A stretch of DNA of 64,000 nucleotides, from NCBI RefSeq assembly GCF_008579165.1, contig NZ_BKCN01000003.1; one strand, given 5' to 3'. Below the pieces are notes generated by a model that ran no database searches, had not been told where the DNA came from, and saw only the letters and a list, made by a program, of their open reading frames with translations. A program made the position numbers and the translations under genes. This DNA is from Iodidimonas nitroreducens. GTDB taxonomy: Bacteria; Pseudomonadota; Alphaproteobacteria; Sphingomonadales; Rhodothalassiaceae. Shown here piece by piece: positions 1 through 9,800 of this stretch; position 1 is the stretch's first letter, and each line of letters starts with the position of its first letter.

Positions 1-1055
1 GTGCGGGCGGTAGAACAATGGTACCGCATGAATAAGGCTGGCAGCATGGATCAATGGATGGATGCCATGGCCATGCAGGCGGTGCCCAGCCTCAATACGG
101 TTTATGCGGATCGTGCGGGCAATATCGCCTTCATCTATAATGCCGCAATTCCTGATCGCAAACCCGGCCCGGATTATAGCAAAATCCTGCCCGGTGATGA
201 TCCCGATCTGCTTTGGCGGGGCCGCTTGCCTTTTGCCGCGGTGCCCAAATTGATCAACCCCGATGCGGGCTATCTGATCAGCGCCAATGGCACGCCTTTG
301 CGCGCCACGGCGGGGGAAAATGATCTGGCCGCAATGCCATCCCCCCCACTTTGACGGTGGAGAAGCATCTCACCAATCGGGCTTTGCGCGCGCTCGCCCT
401 GTTCGATGCCGATCCGGCGATCAGCCATGAAGATATTCTGCGCATCAAATATGATCAAAGCTATGCCCCCACGTCGAATATGGTTCGCTTTGTCAAATAT
501 ATCGAACGCCTTGATTTTCGGGATGATCCCTTCATGGCCAAGGCTCAGGATGTTGTGCTATCATGGGATAATACGGCCGAGCCTGAAAGTACGGCGGCGG
601 CTCTGATCATTCTCAGCACCCTCAAAGCCATCCATGGCTTTGCATTCAATGGCTGGGATATGGACCCGGCTTTGGCCTTGCGGCAAACGGCGGATGAACT
701 GATCGCCCATCATGGCGGGCTGCAGGTGCCTTGGGGCGCTATCAACAAGATCCGCCGTGGGTCGCAGAGGATGACGCTGGGCGGTGGGCCGGATGCTTTG
801 CGGGCGGTGTATGGCGGGCGATCCCTTGGTGAGGATGGCACATTGGATGCGATGGCGGGCGATAGCTATATTCAGCTTGTGGAATGGGATCAGGAAGGGG
901 CTGTGCGCTCTTTTTCGGTGCATCAATTCGGGTCTGCGACCCTTGATCAGGGGTCGCCCCATTATGCCGATCAGCTCCCCATTTTTGTGGCGGAAAGATT
1001 TCGGCCCGATGTCTTTCAATTCGAGCCCCACTTTAGCGATGGATCAATGAATTAA
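1..1055 (+). CDS. Penicillin acylase family (Ntn-hydrolase) protein, C-terminal part; frame broken
   Basis: C-terminal portion of a penicillin/acyl-homoserine-lactone acylase-type N-terminal nucleophile hydrolase, which cleaves amide-linked acyl groups, usually in the periplasm. The visible part has the family's NTVYADRAGNIAFIYN stretch near the left edge and its long helical C-terminal half. The N-terminal signal, the chain-boundary Ser and the rest of the beta-chain start lie outside the window. The frame breaks at a run of seven C at 341-347. Adding one C joins the part ending LAAMPSPP to the part starting LTVEKHLTNRALR without loss. The stop overlaps the start of the next gene by one base (TAATG), so the two are probably co-transcribed. 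Substrate cannot be told from this fragment. Confidence 0.8.
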
Positions 1056-1564
1056 TGGCAGATCATGAAGGCAGCGGACAGGACCCGGTTCCGACATCCG
1101 TGGCCAGCATTCTGGCCGGGCCGGGATTGATCCGTCAGCCCGCCGTGATCGCTGATCATTTGGATGGCGTGGTTCAGGAGATCGTCACCTCATTGGAGGC
1201 CGTGGCCAATTGCCCATCACCGGCTTTCGATCTGCCTCAGGGTTTGGATGATGCCATGCGCCTTGCCCGCTTTTGCGAGGCCTTGGGGGCCATGGGGCCG
1301 CCGATCATGGCCGATTATGCCGCCCAATATGCCGCCATCAGCCGCGCCCAACGCTTTCCGCCCGATGCCCATGAAGCGCTTTTCATGGAAAGGGCGATGG
1401 TGCTGATTGATTATTTTGTGGAATTGGCGCAGGTCCATGGGGTGGCTTTTGCCTCCCGGGTCGGGCAGATCCCTCCGCCAGTTGTGGAAAAAACCCTGTC
1501 ATCTTTGCGCTTTGGCCTTTTAAGGGCGCGCGATGATGCCTGGGCGGCGATCCTGCGGTCCTGA
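1055..1564 (+). CDS. Hypothetical protein (169 aa), coupled to the acylase
   Basis: I do not recognise this protein. It is about 169 residues, with no signal peptide, no membrane segment and no obvious catalytic motif. It appears mostly helical, with a central stretch rich in Ala, Met and aromatic residues (DYAAQYAAISRAQRF). Its ATG overlaps the stop codon of the acylase gene by one base, which suggests translational coupling. It ends just before the convergent moaB gene. Codon use matches its neighbours (GAT for Asp, GCC/GCG for Ala), so it looks like a real gene. A partner or regulator of the acylase is possible but unsupported. Confidence 0.6.
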   Translation: MADHEGSGQDPVPTSVASILAGPGLIRQPAVIADHLDGVVQEIVTSLEAVANCPSPAFDLPQGLDDAMRLARFCEALGAMGPPIMADYAAQYAAISRAQRFPPDAHEALFMERAMVLIDYFVELAQVHGVAFASRVGQIPPPVVEKTLSSLRFGLLRARDDAWAAILRS

Positions 1565-1572
1565 AAGCCGGT

Positions 1573-2103
1573 TCAGCGTTCCTGCAGGCGGGGCATCAAT
1601 TCCACGAAATTGCACGGGCGAAAGCGATGATCCAATTGATCGCGCAGGATTTTATCCCAGCCATCGCGGCACGCCCCCGTGGAGCCGGGCAGGGCAAATA
1701 AATAGGTGCCCCGGCAAACCCCGGCGGTGGCCCGTGATTGAATGGTTGAAGTGCCGATCAGTTGATAGCTCAGCATCCGAAACAGTTCGCCAAAGCCGGG
1801 GATGGCTTTTTCATAAAGGGCTTCAAAAGCTTCCGGCGTCACATCGCGGCCGGTGACCCCCGTGCCGCCGGTGGCGATGATCACATCCACATCACCGGCA
1901 TCAATCCACTGGTTGAGTTGCTTTTGAATGCGGGCGATTTCATCGGCACAGATCGCCCGCCCGGCCAGCCGATGGCCTGCGCTTTGTAATCGCTCGACCA
2001 AAAGATCACCCGAACCATCGGTTTCAGGGGTGCGGCTGTCTGAAATGGTCAAAACAGCGATGGAAACGGGGATGAAGGGGCGGCTTTCGTCAATTCCGGG
2101 CAT
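1573..2103 (-). CDS. moaB: Molybdenum cofactor biosynthesis protein MoaB
   Basis: MoaB/Mog-family protein of molybdopterin biosynthesis, 176 aa, the usual length. Members bind molybdopterin and some adenylylate it before molybdenum insertion. Visible family motifs are the N-terminal ISDSRTPETDGSGD, the phosphate-binding TGGTGVTGRDVTPEA near residue 80 and the PGSTGACRDGWDKIL segment near the C terminus. The start codon lies 14 bases inside the end of the lytic transglycosylase gene, so both probably belong to one minus-strand transcript with the upstream glycosylase gene. No other molybdenum cofactor genes are in the window. Confidence 0.92.
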   Translation of the reverse strand: MPGIDESRPFIPVSIAVLTISDSRTPETDGSGDLLVERLQSAGHRLAGRAICADEIARIQKQLNQWIDAGDVDVIIATGGTGVTGRDVTPEAFEALYEKAIPGFGELFRMLSYQLIGTSTIQSRATAGVCRGTYLFALPGSTGACRDGWDKILRDQLDHRFRPCNFVELMPRLQER

Positions 2104-3990
2104 AGTGGGTGCTTTCTTCTCTTGGGGTCATATCTTTGGATTGCCCGGCGCTTTCGGCGGCAAGCCGATCATCGAGCCGTTCCAAAAGCGGCCAGGCCCC
2201 GGATGCCACCGCATCAAGGCCGGGGGTGGGCTGGCCTAATTGCATCCGATAAAGCCACAGATTGGCAGCGATTCGCCCGATATAATCGCGGGTTTCCCGT
2301 GATGGCAGGGATTCGATGAACAGCAAGGGATCATTTTTATAATCGATGCTTTGGCGCCAGCGCGCCAGATTGCCCGGACCGGCATTATAGGCCCCCGCCA
2401 GCATGAACAGATTGCCTTCCACCACCGGCAGACTTGCCAGATGCTCAATATATTGCTGGCCCAAAGCCATATTGAAATCCGGGTCATAAAGGCGGCTTTG
2501 CTGCCAGCGCAAAGAGGCATCGCCGGAAATGAAACTGGCCGTGGCGGGCATCACCTGCATCAGCCCCGAAGCCCCCATGCCGGATCGGGCGCGGATGGAA
2601 AATTGCGATTCCTGACGCATGATGGCAAAAATCAGAGCGCGATCGATGCTGAAGCCGCCATCGGGGGTCCAATCGGGCAGGGGATAATGCAAGGCAAGGG
2701 ATAGATCCGCATCCCCGAGCGCCCGGGCCACCCGCAATTGGCTGGCCGGCAGGCCCAAATGGGCTGCCAAAGCCGCCAAGGCGGGCCAATCTGTGCGATC
2801 CGTGCGGCCCAGAACGGCGCGCATTTCTTCATCGGCTTTTTGGCTTTCCCCGATCTGTGCGAGCGCGATGGCGCGCCGGATGGCGGGATTTTTGCCATCA
2901 TTGGCCAAAAATTGAGCGGGCAAAACAGGTGCGTCCCAATTTTGCGGCGGGCGCATTCCCAATTGCCTTTGGGCGATCAACCCATAAAAGCTTTCGCCAT
3001 TTTGGGCTGCCAAGTGCAGATAGCGGCTCACATCTTCGGGCTTGCCGCACAAAAATGAAGACCGTGCGGCCCAATAGGCCCCCCCGGCCCGCCGCCAAGC
3101 CCCCATCATAGGGGATTGGGCCAGACCGGAAAAAAGCTGGGTGGCCGCAGCGCAATCACCTAGGCGGAAGGCGGCGAGCCCCCCATACCAGCGCGCATCG
3201 CCGGAAAATTCAGGTGAAATCGCTATGGCGCGCAAGGCGAAAAGCCGGGCTTTGTGATCAAGACCTTCAAAAAAATAGGCAAAAGCCACATCGCCCAAGG
3301 CCCCGGCTTCTTCGGAGGGGGTGAGAAGATGCAGGCGCTCGATCGCCCAATAGCGCTTTTCGGCGCGATCTCCATTGCGACGACGTTTTTCCCGGGCGAT
3401 CTGCTTCAACGCTTCTTTCACCTGCCACAGTTCATCATCGGAACGGCGGGGCGGCGGGGGGGGCGCTTCGCGCTTTTGGGCAGCCCCCCAGAGTCCTTTG
3501 ATCGGCAGGGGTTTGGGCGGCGGGGCGGCTTTTCCCTGACGTTTTTTGGCGAGGGCATAAAGCCTTTGAGCCCCGGGGTGATCACGATAGTTGATCAGCC
3601 AGTCTTTCAATTCCTGATAGCGTGATCGATAGGCGGTGGGGTGCATATAGCGTTGATAGAGCACATGGCCCATCAGCAAAGGATCATCGAGATCGCGGAT
3701 GATGGCATCGGCTTTTTTCCATGCGCCATCGGCTTGCAAAGCAAAAATCCGGCGATAGCGCGCCTGATCATCGGGAGATAAAATGGGGGGATGCGGATTG
3801 CGGTGGCAGCAGGCTTGGCTTCATCAGAAAGGGCAGAAGAGGCGGCTGTGGGGCTTTTATTTTCAACCCCATCATCAGCCAGCAGGGATGAAGGGGAAAA
3901 ACACAGCATTATCAACGCCGCGATGAGGCCCCATTGTCCCAGCCTATGGTGCTTGCGATCCAGTGCGTTCATCGCGGGTGCGAGCCTCAT
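2090..3990 (-). CDS. slt: Soluble lytic murein transglycosylase; frame broken near the N terminus
   Basis: Periplasmic peptidoglycan-cleaving enzyme of the Slt70 type. The N-terminal two thirds is a helical superhelix. The C-terminal catalytic domain shows the Glu in MRQESQF, then GLMQVMPATA and AYNAGPGN, the three hallmark motifs. The N terminus (MRLAPAMNALDRKHHR plus a hydrophobic stretch ending SLLADD) is a signal peptide. The frame breaks at six G at 3786-3791 (C on the coding strand). One extra base restores IRIPPILSPDDQARYRRIFALQ into the downstream frame. The ATG at 3990 overlaps the glycosylase stop (ATGA), which decides the start; an internal ATG at 3972 is an alternative. Confidence 0.88.
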
Positions 3991-4910
3991 TCGTCCGGCC
4001 CATTGAGGGGGGCGTGATTTTTTTCCAGATGCAGGCGAAGCGATAATAAATCCGCCCAAGCGTCGGCTTTCAATCTCGGTTGTTTCAAAAGCATATCGGG
4101 GGGCCAGCTTGTGAGCATGGCGAGATCTTTTTGGCTATTTTCCGGGCTATTATCGGGGCCATTTTCGGGTGAAAAAAGCGCATGCGAAAGCTTTTGCCAG
4201 CGCCCGCGCAGCTTTGTGATCGTGCGATGATTGTGCGAAAGGGCCGACGCCACAACCCCGCCAAGACAAAGCACGATCTGCGGTTCCACAAGGGCGATAT
4301 GACGCCACAAAAAGGGCAGGCAATGGGCGATTTCCTTTTCATTGGGGGCGCGATTGCCCGGCGGACGCCACGGCACCAGCATAGCCAGATGCACATCGGT
4401 CTGGCGCGATAGGCCAATGGCGGCCAGCATCTGATCAAGCAACTGACCGCCCGGCCCGGAAAAGGGAATGCCGGATCGATCATCCTCGGCCCCGGGGGCA
4501 TCGCCGATCACCATCAGCCAGGCTTTTGGGGGGCCATCGGCAAAAACCAACGACATCGCCGTGCGCTTCAGGGCGCAGCCTTCATAGCTGGCAAGGGCGG
4601 TTTCAAGCGCGCCTAAATTGGCCGCCCCCAAAGCCGCGCTTTGGGCCTCGTCGATCACAAGGGCGGGGGGTTGCCCTGCGGACATTGTTGCCCCGGATGG
4701 CCTTGGCGCTGGGCGTGCATCTTCAGGGGGCCGCATATGCCGCGCAATTTCGCTTGCGTGGTGACTTTCGAGGCTGGCGGCAAAGCGATCAATGGGCTGA
4801 TCTGCGCTGATGTCATCGATACCCGCCTCAAGATACCATGACAGCAAAGCGCTGAGTTCAGCGCGGCTTTTCATGCTTTGAAGATCGGATGTCGGATGAT
4901 GAGACGGCAT
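3987..4910 (-). CDS. Uracil-DNA glycosylase, family 4/5-like, with an altered C-terminal motif
   Basis: Removes uracil from DNA. The long N-terminal region is typical of alphaproteobacterial members. The core shows GDAPGAEDDRSGIPFSGPGG (first catalytic motif), the PWRPPGNRAP segment, the LCLGG strand and a conserved LLKQP near the end. Of the cysteines that hold the iron-sulfur cluster in classical family 4 enzymes, only those in YEGCALKRT and AHCLPFL are evident. The usual HPxYLL motif reads WPPDMLL, so the expected DNA-binding His is absent although the frame is intact on both sides. The start is uncertain: ATG 4910 is used, ATG 4874 or TTG 4931 are possible. The stop overlaps the transglycosylase start. 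Confidence 0.82.
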   Translation of the reverse strand: MPSHHPTSDLQSMKSRAELSALLSWYLEAGIDDISADQPIDRFAASLESHHASEIARHMRPPEDARPAPRPSGATMSAGQPPALVIDEAQSAALGAANLGALETALASYEGCALKRTAMSLVFADGPPKAWLMVIGDAPGAEDDRSGIPFSGPGGQLLDQMLAAIGLSRQTDVHLAMLVPWRPPGNRAPNEKEIAHCLPFLWRHIALVEPQIVLCLGGVVASALSHNHRTITKLRGRWQKLSHALFSPENGPDNSPENSQKDLAMLTSWPPDMLLKQPRLKADAWADLLSLRLHLEKNHAPLNGPDE

Positions 4911-5116
4911 TGTGTGGAGGAAATCTTTCAAATGATCATGAAGGTATTTTTGACATGATGGCGTTTATGGCATTTTTCTCAATAAAATTCGATCACGAAA
5001 GGGGCGATCATGATAGAAACGAACCTATCCTATTTGACCGGCTGTCATTGATGCGGGCATAAGCTATAAAAGCATCTGTGCTGGTTCTGAAATAAATTGC
5101 GGGCCTTGTGGATCTT

Positions 5117-6826
5117 ATGGCTGACGGAGAAAAGGACGAGGATATGGAACGCGACGCCATGGAATTTGATATCGTGATCGTGGGTGCGGGCCCGGCCGGG
5201 CTTGCGGCAGCGATCAGATTGCGACAACAGGCGGAAAAAGACGGGCGCGAGCTGAGCGTGTGCGTTCTGGAAAAAGGCTCGGAAGTGGGCGCCCATATCC
5301 TGTCGGGGGCCGTGGTTGATCCCATTGCTCTTGATGAATTGATCCCCGATTGGCGGGAGAGCGATTGCCCTTTGCGCCTGGAGGTGAGCTCTAATCATCA
5401 CTGGATCTTGCGCGAATCCGGCAAGCTATCCATTCCCCATGCGCTTTTACCGCCCTTGATGAACAATAAAGGCTGCTATACGGGCAGTCTGGGCAATCTG
5501 TGTCGCTGGCTGGCCGAACGGGCCGAAGCTTTGGGCGTTGAAATCTATCCCGCTTTGCGGTCGCCGAAGTGCTTTATGATGATAAGGGCGCCGTGCGCGG
5601 GGTGGCCACGGGCGATATGGGTGTGGCCCGGGATGGCAGCCATAAGGAAAGCTATCAGCCCGGCATGGAATTGCATGCCCGCTATACTTTTTTTGCCGAA
5701 GGCGTGCGCGGATCGCTGACCAAGGGATTGTTTGAAAAATACGATCTGCGCAAGGATTGCGAGCCTCAGACCTATGCCATCGGGATCAAGGAGCTATGGG
5801 AAATCGAGCCGGATAAGCATGAACCGGGCAAGGTGATCCATACGCAGGGCTGGCCGCTCAGCGATGTGGCCGGCGGCGGGTTCATTTATCATCAGGACGA
5901 TCATCAACTGGCCATCGGCTTTGTTGTTGCCCTCGATTATAAAAATCCGTGGCTTTATCCTTTCGAGGAAATGCAGCGCTGGAAACAGCATCCCGCCATC
6001 CGCCCCTGCTGGAAGGGGGACGGCGTATTTCCTATGGCGCCCGGGCGATCAATGAAGGGGGGCTGCAATCCATCCCCCGCCTTGTTTTTCCCGGCGGGGC
6101 GCTGATCGGCTGTTCGGCGGGCTTTGTCAATGTGCCGCGCATCAAGGGATCGCATAGCGCCATGAAAAGCGGGATGCTGGCGGCCGATGCGGCCTATGCA
6201 GCGCTTGCTGATGAGTCTGTGGCTGATGGGGTGGCGGCTGATGAGGCAACAGCAGGCAAAATGCTGACTGCCTATCCCGAAGCCTGAAGCAATCATGGAT
6301 CTGGAAGGATCTGCATCAGGTGCGCAATGCCCGCCCGGCCCTGCATAAATTCGGGGTGACTTTGGGAACGCTTTATTCCGGCCTTGATTTATGGCTCAAC
6401 AGCATCGGCCTTGGGTTTCTCGTCCCCTGGACCTTCAAGCAGCAGGCCGATCATAGCGCCACGGAAAAAGCGGCTGATCATCAAAAGATCCATTATCCCA
6501 AACCCGATGGGGTGATCAGCTTTGATCGCTTGTCCTCGGTTTTTTTATCCAATACCAATCACGAGGAAGATCAGCCCGTGCATTTGCAGTTGAAAGATCC
6601 TGATGTGCCCATCAAGATCAATCTGCCGCTTTATGAAGCCCCGGAACAAAGATATTGTCCGGCAGGGGTTTATGAAATCATTGGCCGGGAAGAGGGGCAG
6701 GCGCGCCTGCAGATCAATGCGCAAAATTGCGTTCATTGCAAAAGCTGCGATATCAAGGACCCCACACAAAATATCAATTGGGTGGTGCCAGAGGGTGGCG
6801 GCGGGCCAAATTATCCCAATATGTAG
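5117..6826 (+). CDS. Electron transfer flavoprotein-ubiquinone oxidoreductase; three frame breaks
   Basis: Membrane-associated flavoprotein that passes electrons from ETF (fatty acid and amino acid dehydrogenation) to ubiquinone. The N terminus has the FAD-binding VGAGPAGLAAAIRL motif. The middle has GCSAGFVNVPRIKGSHSAMK, characteristic of the family. The C terminus carries the 4Fe-4S site YCPAGVYE ... NCVHCKSCDIKDP and the terminal GGGGPNYPNM. The reading frame is interrupted three times: near 5552, at 6003-6006 (C run) and near 6284. One added base each time rebuilds a continuous, well conserved protein of about 570 residues. ATG 5117 is used; ATG 5144 is an alternative. The following TPR gene and ispE are on the same strand. 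Confidence 0.9.
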
Positions 6827-6932
6827 GCTTGCCATGATGGTGGCAGGGCAGAATGCGCCAATCGGGTACAATAAAATGTGCCATTGCTGTGGATTGTGCT
6901 GTGGACTGATGATCCTGATCGGAGAGATGTGA

Positions 6933-8744
6933 ATGTCGTTTATGCGCACCAAAGGGTTGATCCTGGCCACCGTCCTGCTCTCGGGCTGTTCTGTTGCGCA
7001 AGAACAGGAAGGCTTTAATTTTGCCAGTGCTCCGCTGGGCGAGGTGGATTTTGGCAGCTATGTTGCAGGCCGCTTTGCCCATCAAACGGGTGATCCCCGG
7101 GCCGCTGATTATCTGCTAAGGGCCGCTGATCAGGACCCCGGCAATAGCATGATCTTGAGCCGGGCCTTTATCACGCTGCTCACCGATGGGCGCTTTGATC
7201 AGGCAGCTGTGGTGGCCCGCAGGCTTTATGCGCGCGATTCCGATAACAGCCTTGCCACCCTGTTTCTGGCCCTCGATTCCCTCAAAAGCGGGCGCTATAA
7301 ACAAGCACAAAGCTATATCGATAGCTTGCGCACGGGGGGCTTTGAAATGCTGGTGGCCCCCATTGCGGCGGCCTGGATTCATGCAGCCCTGGGCCAGCGC
7401 GATGCTGCGCTCATCGCTCTTCGCCCCCTTGATCAGATGGCCGCTTTAAAGCCTTTTGCGGCGGCCCATCGGGCCTATCTGCTCGATTATCTAAAGCAGG
7501 ATGATGCGGCGCGGGCCGCTTATCTGGCCGCCCTTGAAGGCACGCAGATGGCCTCTTTGCAGCCGGTTGTTTCCTATGCCGCTTTTTTGCAAGGACGGGG
7601 AGAGGGCGACAAGGCTGTTTCGGTGATCGATGAATATTTGAAGGCCTTTACCGATAATGCTTTTCTGCTGAAGGCGCGCGATCAATTGCGCGAGGGTAAA
7701 ACCCCCGATCGTTTGACCGCGACCCCCGCAGGCGCTGTCAGCCTTGTGATGTTTCGTGCGGCGGGGGAGCTTGATCGCGATGACGCCCATCGTCCGGCCA
7801 TTGTTTATGCGCGTTTGGCAAGCTTTCTTTCACCCGATATGGATGATGCCCATCTGCGGCTGGCCAATATGCTGGTCGAGGCCGAACTGACGGATTTGGC
7901 CCTTAAAGAGCTGAATAAAATCAATAAAAAGGCGAGCGTTTATGAAAATGCTCAGCTTCAGGCCGCCTGGATTCACCATCAAGCGGGTGATCTTGAAAAG
8001 GCGGTCGACCTGTTGCAGACCTATCTGGCGATGCGCCCTGAAAGTGCGCAGGCCTGGGCAACATTGGGGGATATCTATCGCAGCAATGAAAAATTCGAGC
8101 CTGCGGTGGCCGCCTATACCAAAGCCATTCATCTCAATACCAATGATCCCGATGTCGCCCCGTGGTTTTTATATTTCACGCGCGGGATCGGCTATGAACG
8201 CACGGATCAATTCGATAAGGCGGAAGCGGATTTCCTGAAATCGCTGGAGCTTAATCCCGATCAGGCGCAGGTGCTCAATTATCTGGGCTATAGCTGGATC
8301 GATCGGGGCATGAATCTGGAACAAGGCACCGAGATGATCGAAAAAGCGGTGGCGCAGCGCCCTAATGATGGCTTTATCATCGATAGTCTGGGCTGGGCCT
8401 ATTATCTGCGGGGCGATTATAAACAGGCGGTGCGCCATCTGGAACGGGCCGTGATTTTGGAACCATCCGATCCCACATTGAACGATCATCTGGGGGACGC
8501 CTATTGGAAAGTGGGCCGCCGCACCGAAGCGCGCTTTCAATGGAACCATGCTTTGGCCTCTGATCCCGAAGCCGATCAGCGGGCACTGATCGAAAAGAAA
8601 TTGCAGATCGGTCTTGAGCTTGCCCAAAAAGAGCATGAAAAGGATGTGGCCGCCGCACAAACGGACAATGCTGGAACCGTTGCCATGACATCGCCTTCTC
8701 TTGGCCCTAAAACATCCGACCAACAACGGCCTGATGGGAAGTGA
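6933..8744 (+). CDS. TPR-repeat lipoprotein
   Basis: 603-residue protein with a lipoprotein signal: a short charged N terminus, a hydrophobic stretch and a lipobox LLSGC placing the lipidated Cys near residue 20. The remainder is a chain of tetratricopeptide repeats, clearest from about residue 330 on (AWATLGDIYRSNEKFEPAVAAYTKAI, then LNYLGYSWIDRG and IDSLGWAYYLRGDYKQAVRHLERAV). The C-terminal tail is Gln/Asp/Ser-rich and disordered. Such proteins scaffold protein-protein contacts at the envelope. It sits between ETF-QO and ispE, an order I associate with alphaproteobacteria. It ends 6 bases before ispE. Exact partners are unknown. Confidence 0.85.
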   Translation: MSFMRTKGLILATVLLSGCSVAQEQEGFNFASAPLGEVDFGSYVAGRFAHQTGDPRAADYLLRAADQDPGNSMILSRAFITLLTDGRFDQAAVVARRLYARDSDNSLATLFLALDSLKSGRYKQAQSYIDSLRTGGFEMLVAPIAAAWIHAALGQRDAALIALRPLDQMAALKPFAAAHRAYLLDYLKQDDAARAAYLAALEGTQMASLQPVVSYAAFLQGRGEGDKAVSVIDEYLKAFTDNAFLLKARDQLREGKTPDRLTATPAGAVSLVMFRAAGELDRDDAHRPAIVYARLASFLSPDMDDAHLRLANMLVEAELTDLALKELNKINKKASVYENAQLQAAWIHHQAGDLEKAVDLLQTYLAMRPESAQAWATLGDIYRSNEKFEPAVAAYTKAIHLNTNDPDVAPWFLYFTRGIGYERTDQFDKAEADFLKSLELNPDQAQVLNYLGYSWIDRGMNLEQGTEMIEKAVAQRPNDGFIIDSLGWAYYLRGDYKQAVRHLERAVILEPSDPTLNDHLGDAYWKVGRRTEARFQWNHALASDPEADQRALIEKKLQIGLELAQKEHEKDVAAAQTDNAGTVAMTSPSLGPKTSDQQRPDGK

Positions 8745-8750
8745 TATCGG

Positions 8751-9665
8751 ATGATCGACAAGATAAGCGATGTGACCGCTTTTGCGCCCGCCAAAATCAA
8801 TCTGTTTTTGCATATCACCGGGCGTCGGCATGATGGCTATCATCTGCTCGATAGCCTGTTTGTGTTTCCCGCTCTTTATGATCGTCTTGAGATCAGCGCC
8901 CTTGGCCGGGAAGCGGGCGAGAACCATGTTCGCTTGCGCATCGAAGGCCCGATGGCCCAGGCTTTGGCAGGCGAAGCCGATCAGGATAATCTGGTAATCC
9001 GTTCCATTCGGCGCTTGCAGGATCATCTGGGGATCAATGGTTCCTATGATGTGCGGCTGATCAAAAACATTCCGGTCGCTGCCGGGGTGGGGGGTGGCTC
9101 GGCCGATGCGGCAGCGGCCCTTTTAGCCTGCCTGAAACTGTGGGAACACAGCATCGCAGCGGATGAATTACAGGCCTTGGCCCAAGGATTGGGGGCCGAT
9201 GTGCCGCCATGCCTGCAAAACCGGCCCGTGCGGGTGGCGGGCATTGGCGAACAGATCAGCCCGGCGGGTGAGGCGCCGCCCTGGGGCGTGATTTTGGCCA
9301 ATCCCCGTTGCCCGGTGCCAACACCGGATGTGTTTTTGGCCTATAAACAGGCGGCGGGGGCCTTTTCCCCTGCCTTGCCCGCCGGGATCGAATGGCAGGA
9401 TCTGGATTGGCTGGCGCGGGAAAGCCGCAATGATCTTTATGCTGCGGCTTGTGGGATTGCTCCGGCCATTGGCGATCTGATTGCCGCCCTTGCCACTTTG
9501 CCCGGAGCGCGGCTGGCCCGGATGAGCGGATCGGGGGCCACCTGCTTTGCTCTGTTTGATGATGTGGCGCAGGCACTTTTGGCGCGTGAAATTTTGCAGG
9601 CCAAAGCGCCGCAATGGTGGTCTTGGGCGGGCGGTTTATGCGATGATCGGGGCGATCATCCATAG
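8751..9665 (+). CDS. ispE: 4-diphosphocytidyl-2-C-methyl-D-erythritol kinase
   Basis: GHMP-family kinase that phosphorylates CDP-methylerythritol in the non-mevalonate isoprenoid pathway. It has the opening APAKINLFLHITGRRHDGYH, the ATP-binding GHMP motif PVAAGVGGGSADAAAAL near residue 110, and the C-terminal MSGSGATCFALF. Its 304 residues are about the normal length. The gene follows the TPR lipoprotein at a 6-base gap and is likely in the same operon. The following gene has its own upstream region with a TTGACA element. Confidence 0.95.
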   Translation: MIDKISDVTAFAPAKINLFLHITGRRHDGYHLLDSLFVFPALYDRLEISALGREAGENHVRLRIEGPMAQALAGEADQDNLVIRSIRRLQDHLGINGSYDVRLIKNIPVAAGVGGGSADAAAALLACLKLWEHSIAADELQALAQGLGADVPPCLQNRPVRVAGIGEQISPAGEAPPWGVILANPRCPVPTPDVFLAYKQAAGAFSPALPAGIEWQDLDWLARESRNDLYAAACGIAPAIGDLIAALATLPGARLARMSGSGATCFALFDDVAQALLAREILQAKAPQWWSWAGGLCDDRGDHP

Positions 9666-9703
9666 GCGAGAGGTGTTTTGGGCTTTTTATATCCGATACG
9701 GGC

Positions 9704-9732
9704 TTGACAGAAAGGCGCATATCTAGATTGTG
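9704..9732 (+). promoter_or_regulatory. Possible sigma-70-like promoter of the exopolysaccharide export genes
   Basis: A perfect TTGACA (9704-9709) lies in the gap between ispE and the SLBB gene. The -10 is poor: ATTGTG at a 17-base spacing, with TAGATT slightly closer. Only the -35 element is convincing. Confidence 0.3.
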
Positions 9733-9800
9733 CAGAGAGCTTTTTGCGGGTGATGGCAGATGAAATCCATCGGATTGTGCGAGGATGTGAGACAGTGAGA

